From the NCBI GenBank assembly GCA_015143295.1, contig CM026562.1, positions 13,792,041 through 13,856,040 on the forward strand: a stretch of DNA of 64,000 bases, in the 5' to 3' direction. This document shows, piece after piece, positions 59,883-64,000 of this stretch (its first letter is position 1; each line of letters begins with the position of its first letter). The notes beneath the pieces are model-generated. The model did no database searches, was not told the origin of the DNA, and saw only the letters and a program-made list of their open reading frames with translations. The stretch is from Tetracentron sinense (Eukaryota; Streptophyta; Magnoliopsida; Trochodendrales; Trochodendraceae). The position numbers and the translations under genes were made by a program.

Positions 59883-60060
59883 CGCTGACGTAGGGACCCC
59901 AAACGTCGACGTCTCAAGGTTATTTATGTTTTAGACAGAATCCGTAACATGCCAAACTTCGATGTCCTCTCTTCAGGATTTGTAAACGTCGACGTAGGCT
60001 GTTTAATAAAATCCAAACGTCGACATCTAGACTCATAAGTATAAATAACCCTAAAACTAA
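59883..60060 (+). promoter_or_regulatory. Promoter-like region of the extra copia ORF
   Basis: Three copies of AAACGTCGACGT or a close variant (59901, 59983, 60015), plus degenerate ones, lie just upstream of a TATA box, AGTATAAATAAC (about 60038). A CT-rich leader-like stretch and the ATG at 60235 follow. The layout mirrors the LTR promoters in this window. Promoter activity is inferred from motif order only. Confidence 0.6.
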
Positions 60061-60234
60061 TTTTATCTTTTTAAAACCCCTTTTCGTGCCCGACTCCTTC
60101 TCTTCCCTCCAAACCCTCTTCAAATTTTCATTCTCCTTCAAAATCATTCCAAAATCTCTTCAATCTCATTCCATTGATTTCCAAAACCTTCTATTTATCT
60201 TAAAATCCTTTTCCCCCAAATCATTTAGAGAAAA

Positions 60235-61671
60235 ATGCCTCCAAGAATGAATATGCCCTCAAAAAGCAGTGTAAAGGAGAAGAAGAAGACAACCAAAGGA
60301 AAAGAAGTAGCCACTTCATCAAATCCAGCTCCAGTTTACTTTGAATCTGAGAAGCATGCCATCAGATTCAACAAGATTTCTGTCAAACTCAGACCATTCC
60401 CTGGTAAGATCGGGAACTTCAATTTCTTCTCAAAAAATGGACTTAGTCTTATCTCAGATCGTTTTAAATCCCTTCAATGGACCTCTTTTTTAGAATCCCA
60501 TGAGGCTATGCATCCAGACCTAATGCGTCAGTTTTACCTTCATTTAAAATTCGATGAAAAATTCAAAGTCATTTCATATCTTATCAATGGGAAGGAAATC
60601 TCCTTTCCTAAAATGGTCTTAGAATAAATTTTCAAACTTCCCAGTGGTGATTTTCAAATCTACACCACTATCCAGTGGGTTGTACACCCTGGTTTTGATG
60701 TAATTACTGCCTTGAAACTCATTTGCATAAACAAAAACATTTCCATAGAGTTTCAACCTGGAGTTAAAGACCTCACTCTAGAAGCCTAATAATCTAGTCC
60801 CTAGGGGAGGTGGTAGGGATCATGTTTCTTATTTTGATGTATTCTTGATGTAGTGCATTCTCACCACAAAGCATATCGACCTAACATTCATTGTTCTTCA
60901 TGTCATGCTTGATGCATCCAAGAAGAATAAAGGCCATTTACCTTTCGGACAGTCCTCACTCATCTTTTCAAATTCTTTAGATGTCCTTTCCATTTCTACA
61001 AAGATCAGATAGATGCCACTGACACTAACCATTACTCAATTGGTACTCTTAAGAGAATTTGATATGTATAGGTAGCAGACCAACATATTTGGGTCTCTAA
61101 ACCCACTTCTTCAGATCGTCCTTCGGTTCCTATCTCTATTCCTACTCCTGCTCCCGACTCTATTCCAGTCATTCCTCCCTCCTCAGCACCAGAGGTAGGC
61201 CAAAGACAGAGTCAGAGCTAGAGGCAGAGCCAGAGCTAGAGCCAGAGGTAGAGGCAGAGGCAAAGCCAGAGGCCTAGGTTGCGCCAGAGTGGCCTGAGAT
61301 TATGATTGAGGCTGAGTTCTCGGAGTCTTCTCACCAAAGATAGGACTCACCTCATTTTGAGGATTCAAGACCCTTCTTTGAGCCCTCTAGTAGACCTGAG
61401 ATAAGTGCTGACCAGATGAGCTTGATGTCAGGGTGCCTCCATGGCATCTAGTATGGAGCAATTTCAGTTAGAGATGAGGGAGAGTCAGTTGTGCTTTCAG
61501 GCTGCCATGAGAGATAGTCTGATGAGCTTCCAGTCCAAGACTAGAGATAGATTGACCTCTCTAGAGTCCAGGATGGCCAGTATTCAGGATGAGATACTTA
61601 AGAGAGCTGAGTTAGTGGAACCTCGTCTAGAGGAGATTGAGATAGCAGGAGAGGTAATTAAAGACCGATAA
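60235..61671 (+). pseudogene. Extra (envelope-position) copia ORF, broken
   Basis: It starts MPPRMNMPSKSS after a leader, followed by a lysine-rich head and then a conserved block with FKSLQWTSFLES and HPDLMRQFYLH. The first open frame stops at 60627. Homology to the ORF at 23821-27890 continues through stops and frameshifts to about 61000. A Pro/Glu-rich region and a coiled-coil-like segment (61441-61671) with SFQSKTRDRLTSLESRMAS follow. It resembles the putative plant transposon protein domain found downstream of pol in SIRE/Maximus elements. Function unknown: no signal peptide, and no clear membrane segment is visible. It is cut at the right by LTR D. Confidence 0.68.
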
Positions 61672-63433
61672 GTGTGAGATGTACTTGCGAGGGAAGGGAA
61701 ACCCTTCTTATGATATGTATGTACTTGCGAGGGAAGGGAGACCCTTCTTATGATAATGCATGATTGACTTGTCCTTGCCAAGAGCGAGGTAAAACATATC
61801 GTCGGATATGCCCCACCTCTAAATCCCATGCTTGAAAACCTCGGTAAATCATGTCATGCATGACGTGCTCGTGGGAACCATGTACATACTTGCATTTAAA
61901 TTTAAATATGACATTTGGGTAATTTCACAACACATATAACATCAATGATGGAGCAATGTAATATTCATATCATTTAGGGAAAGCAAGAAAACACACTATC
62001 ATAGGCCCTAGCAATATTCATGAGTTATTAGGCATGCATTTCCTAATTTACAACTCATTTTATTCACCTTGGCATTTCATCAAACATGGTGTGTTCATTA
62101 TTCATTATTCATTTAAACTTAAATCATGCTTTTCTAGGTGAGTTTACTCACATCATAAAGGTGTGTTTATTATGGATACAATGCCCTCCCCATTTTAATC
62201 ATCACAACACAACCCTTGGCATCCAATCGCCCGTTCCATCTCCATTCACCATTCACAACCATCCATCTCATAGCACATGTGTAAATGAAAGAAAATCAAA
62301 AGAAATAAAGGGAAAAGAGGAACTATAACTAGGAGGGTAGTAAGAAGTACCGACCTTGATCAAGTGAGGAAGAAATCCCCTTTCCAAAACGACTGTGTAG
62401 CTGCTGCCCTAGCTTGGAGAACGCTCTCCACGAGTGCTTGAGCCGAGATCTTGGAAAAGAGCCGAGCTTGAAGTGATCTAGGGTCTCAAACCCCTTTGAT
62501 TTCTCTTCCAAAGACAAGCCCTAGGTTGGAATCGCCTTCTCCCCTTTCTCCTTTTCTCTCAAACTCTCTATTTGTTGAATGATGCCCTAAAGGCTCGGGT
62601 TAAACTCTTAAGGTAAGAGTGAACCGACCAAAAGACCATAATACCCTTACTGAAATTTCTGCAAAAGCACAAGTGCCGAACACGTTGTGCTGTGAACAGT
62701 GCTGAACACGTGGTGCTGTGAACAGTGCCGAACACGTTGTGCTGTGAATAGTGCTGAACACGTTGTGCTATGAACAGTGCCAAACACGTTGTGCTGTGAA
62801 CAGTGCTGAACACGTTGTGCTGTGAACAATGCCGAACACGTTGTGCTGTGAACAGTGCTGAACACGTTGTGCTGTGAACAGTGCCAAACACGTTGTGCTG
62901 TGAACAGTGCCGAACACGTTGTGCTGTGCTCGTTGTCCGTTGTGTTGTGCATAGTGCTGAGCTCGTTGTCCGTTGTCTTAGGCACGACGTACCAGTTGTG
63001 AGCTATACAACGTTACACGTTGTTTGCTGTACAATGTACACGTTGTCTGCGGCACGACGTACCCGTTGTCTGTTGCACAACGGATGCACAACGTATACGT
63101 TATCAGAGTACGTTGTCTATGCGTAGTCTGTGCCTTATCAGAGCACGTTGTCAGAGCACGTTATCAGAACTACGTCCTTAGTGCCTTCCGAGCTACGTCC
63201 TTAGCGCCTTCCGAGCTACGATTGCCTTAGGTCCAGACTGTTTTGGCCATATCTTTTGACTCATTCGTCCGATTTTGACGATTCAACTTGCGTTGGGTTC
63301 GTACTTCGAAAAGGAACATTTCTGACGTTTCGAAATTTCCAATTTCTTCCTTATTTATTAATTATACCTCTTTAAAGGCAAAATGGTAACAAAAGTGTCA
63401 TGCATTAAATGTGAAAAGGTCCGGGGCTCTACA
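61672..63433 (-). mobile_element. Reversed gypsy LTR remnant (LTR D)
   Basis: It ends CCGGGGCTCTACA, the exact inverse of the LTR 1 start. It carries the same GGGAGACCCTTCTT repeats and the 26-bp repeat array, and is the closest relative of LTRs 1-3 among the reversed copies. The portion equivalent to the LTR 3' end is missing. About 400 bp of the extra ORF appear to be lost at this junction. Confidence 0.88.
62655..62935 (-). repeat. 26-bp tandem repeat in LTR D, about 10 copies
   Basis: Units of GTTGTGCTGTGAACAGTGCC type, the reverse complement of the 26-bp repeats in LTRs 1-3 but with more copies. They account for the long overlapping open frames on both strands here, which are not genes. 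Confidence 0.92.
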
Positions 63434-63879
63434 AAACATGTATCTAACTGTTTGATATGTATGATCTTTTATAGTCTCCTTGATTTTTTTTCATATTCAC
63501 TTATTTTTTGATGAAGCCAAGGGGGAGAAAAATGAATATGAACATGACTTGTAAGGCTTGAATATGTTTAAATTTATACTTGAATGATGGAATAATGGAG
63601 AGAAATTCTAAAATTCTTTGTGGAACTTCTCTTGGTTCATTTCTTTGTGGAACTTCTCTTGGTTTTCTTATGATTAATCTTGTTTTGACTAATGTACCTG
63701 TGAAAATAAATATCTCTTGAAATGTCTAAAATATGCATATAAGTTAAACTTTGTTCAAATCTAAATGAATGCATATGTTTAGGGGGAGCCACCTCAAAGA
63801 TTTTATTTAAATCATATATTGAGAGAGAGCTTTCTCCTAAGTCATTTCATTATTATGTCATCATCAAAAAGGGGGAGAT
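63434..63879 (+). other. Region between extra ORF and 3' LTR with two polypurine tracts
   Basis: It matches 27891-28298. The first tract is AAGGGGGAGAAAA at about 63516; the second, AAAAAGGGGGAGA, abuts the LTR. No gene. Confidence 0.65.
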
Positions 63880-64000
63880 TGTCAACCTAAAGGTTACAAC
63901 CCTGTGTACCCCTAATAATTTTGATTATGACACAATAATGCAATGAGCATTTTGGGACTAATTGTTTTATAAAGTGTATGTCAATTTCATATTTAAGGAA
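63880..64000 (+). mobile_element. Start of the copia 3' LTR, runs off the window
   Basis: It begins TGTCAACCTAAAGG and continues as the LTR at 28299 does (ACAACCCTGTGTACCCCTAA). Its later part matches the start of the truncated 5' LTR at 29643, as expected for the two ends of one element. Confidence 0.85.

Noticed and set aside
60235..61671. A confident envelope glycoprotein call for the extra ORF
   Set aside because: No signal peptide, clear membrane anchor or glycoprotein features are visible; only its position resembles the envelope-like ORF of SIRE elements.

Overview
This window looks like heterochromatic, transposon-dense nuclear DNA of a flowering plant. It holds Ty1/copia elements with long LTRs and tRNA-Met-type primer sites, a chromodomain Ty3/gypsy element, CACTA (En/Spm) DNA transposons, MITEs and a tRNA-derived SINE. 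I see no intact host gene. Species cannot be named from the sequence alone. Percent identities were not computed; similarity statements are by eye.

Layout. 1-2425: minus-strand copia (SIRE/Maximus-like) gag, primer site and truncated LTR running off the left edge. 2430-4166: truncated reversed gypsy LTR (LTR A). 4167-13266: 3' part of a CACTA element. It keeps the tail of its transposase gene, a second TNP1-like gene, and a final intron of about 6.2 kb. That intron holds a GGT minisatellite, an 82-bp tandem repeat, two facing copies of a captured SUVR-type histone methyltransferase fragment, and a roughly 4-kb array of a strict 179-bp satellite. 13267-15165: another reversed gypsy LTR (LTR B). 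15166-22300: a repeat mosaic with a 0.54-kb dispersed direct repeat, an LTR fragment, foldback elements/MITEs and a SINE. 22300-29642: a copia derivative lacking gag-pol but keeping the extra downstream ORF, split by a solo gypsy LTR (LTR C).

29643-64000 is essentially one copia element stretched beyond 34 kb by nested insertions: truncated 5' LTR, primer site and gag; a solo LTR in gag (31703-33488); protease and integrase remnants; a CACTA-ended insertion itself carrying a solo LTR (35486-about 40715); reverse transcriptase/RNase H; a 17.5-kb tandem gypsy array (42360-59817); an extra envelope-position ORF with its own promoter-like region; a reversed gypsy LTR (LTR D); and the start of the 3' LTR at 63880.

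The gypsy array is LTR-internal-LTR-internal-LTR with one shared 5-bp target duplication. Its middle LTR is a chimera of the outer two, which is the expected product of unequal crossing-over. Both internal copies share the same three nonsense mutations, and the second has one more. All four are C-to-T or G-to-A changes. A GT-AG intron appears to separate gag from pol.

The most interesting candidate system is the inverted repeat of a SUVR pre-SET fragment inside a transposase intron. SUVR proteins belong to plant chromatin-silencing pathways, so a transcript through the intron could fold into a hairpin matching a host silencing gene. A second broad pattern is arrays of short palindromes (for example CGATCGATCG, CGTCGACG, ACGTCGACGT) just upstream of TATA boxes in several unrelated LTRs and in the extra-ORF promoter.
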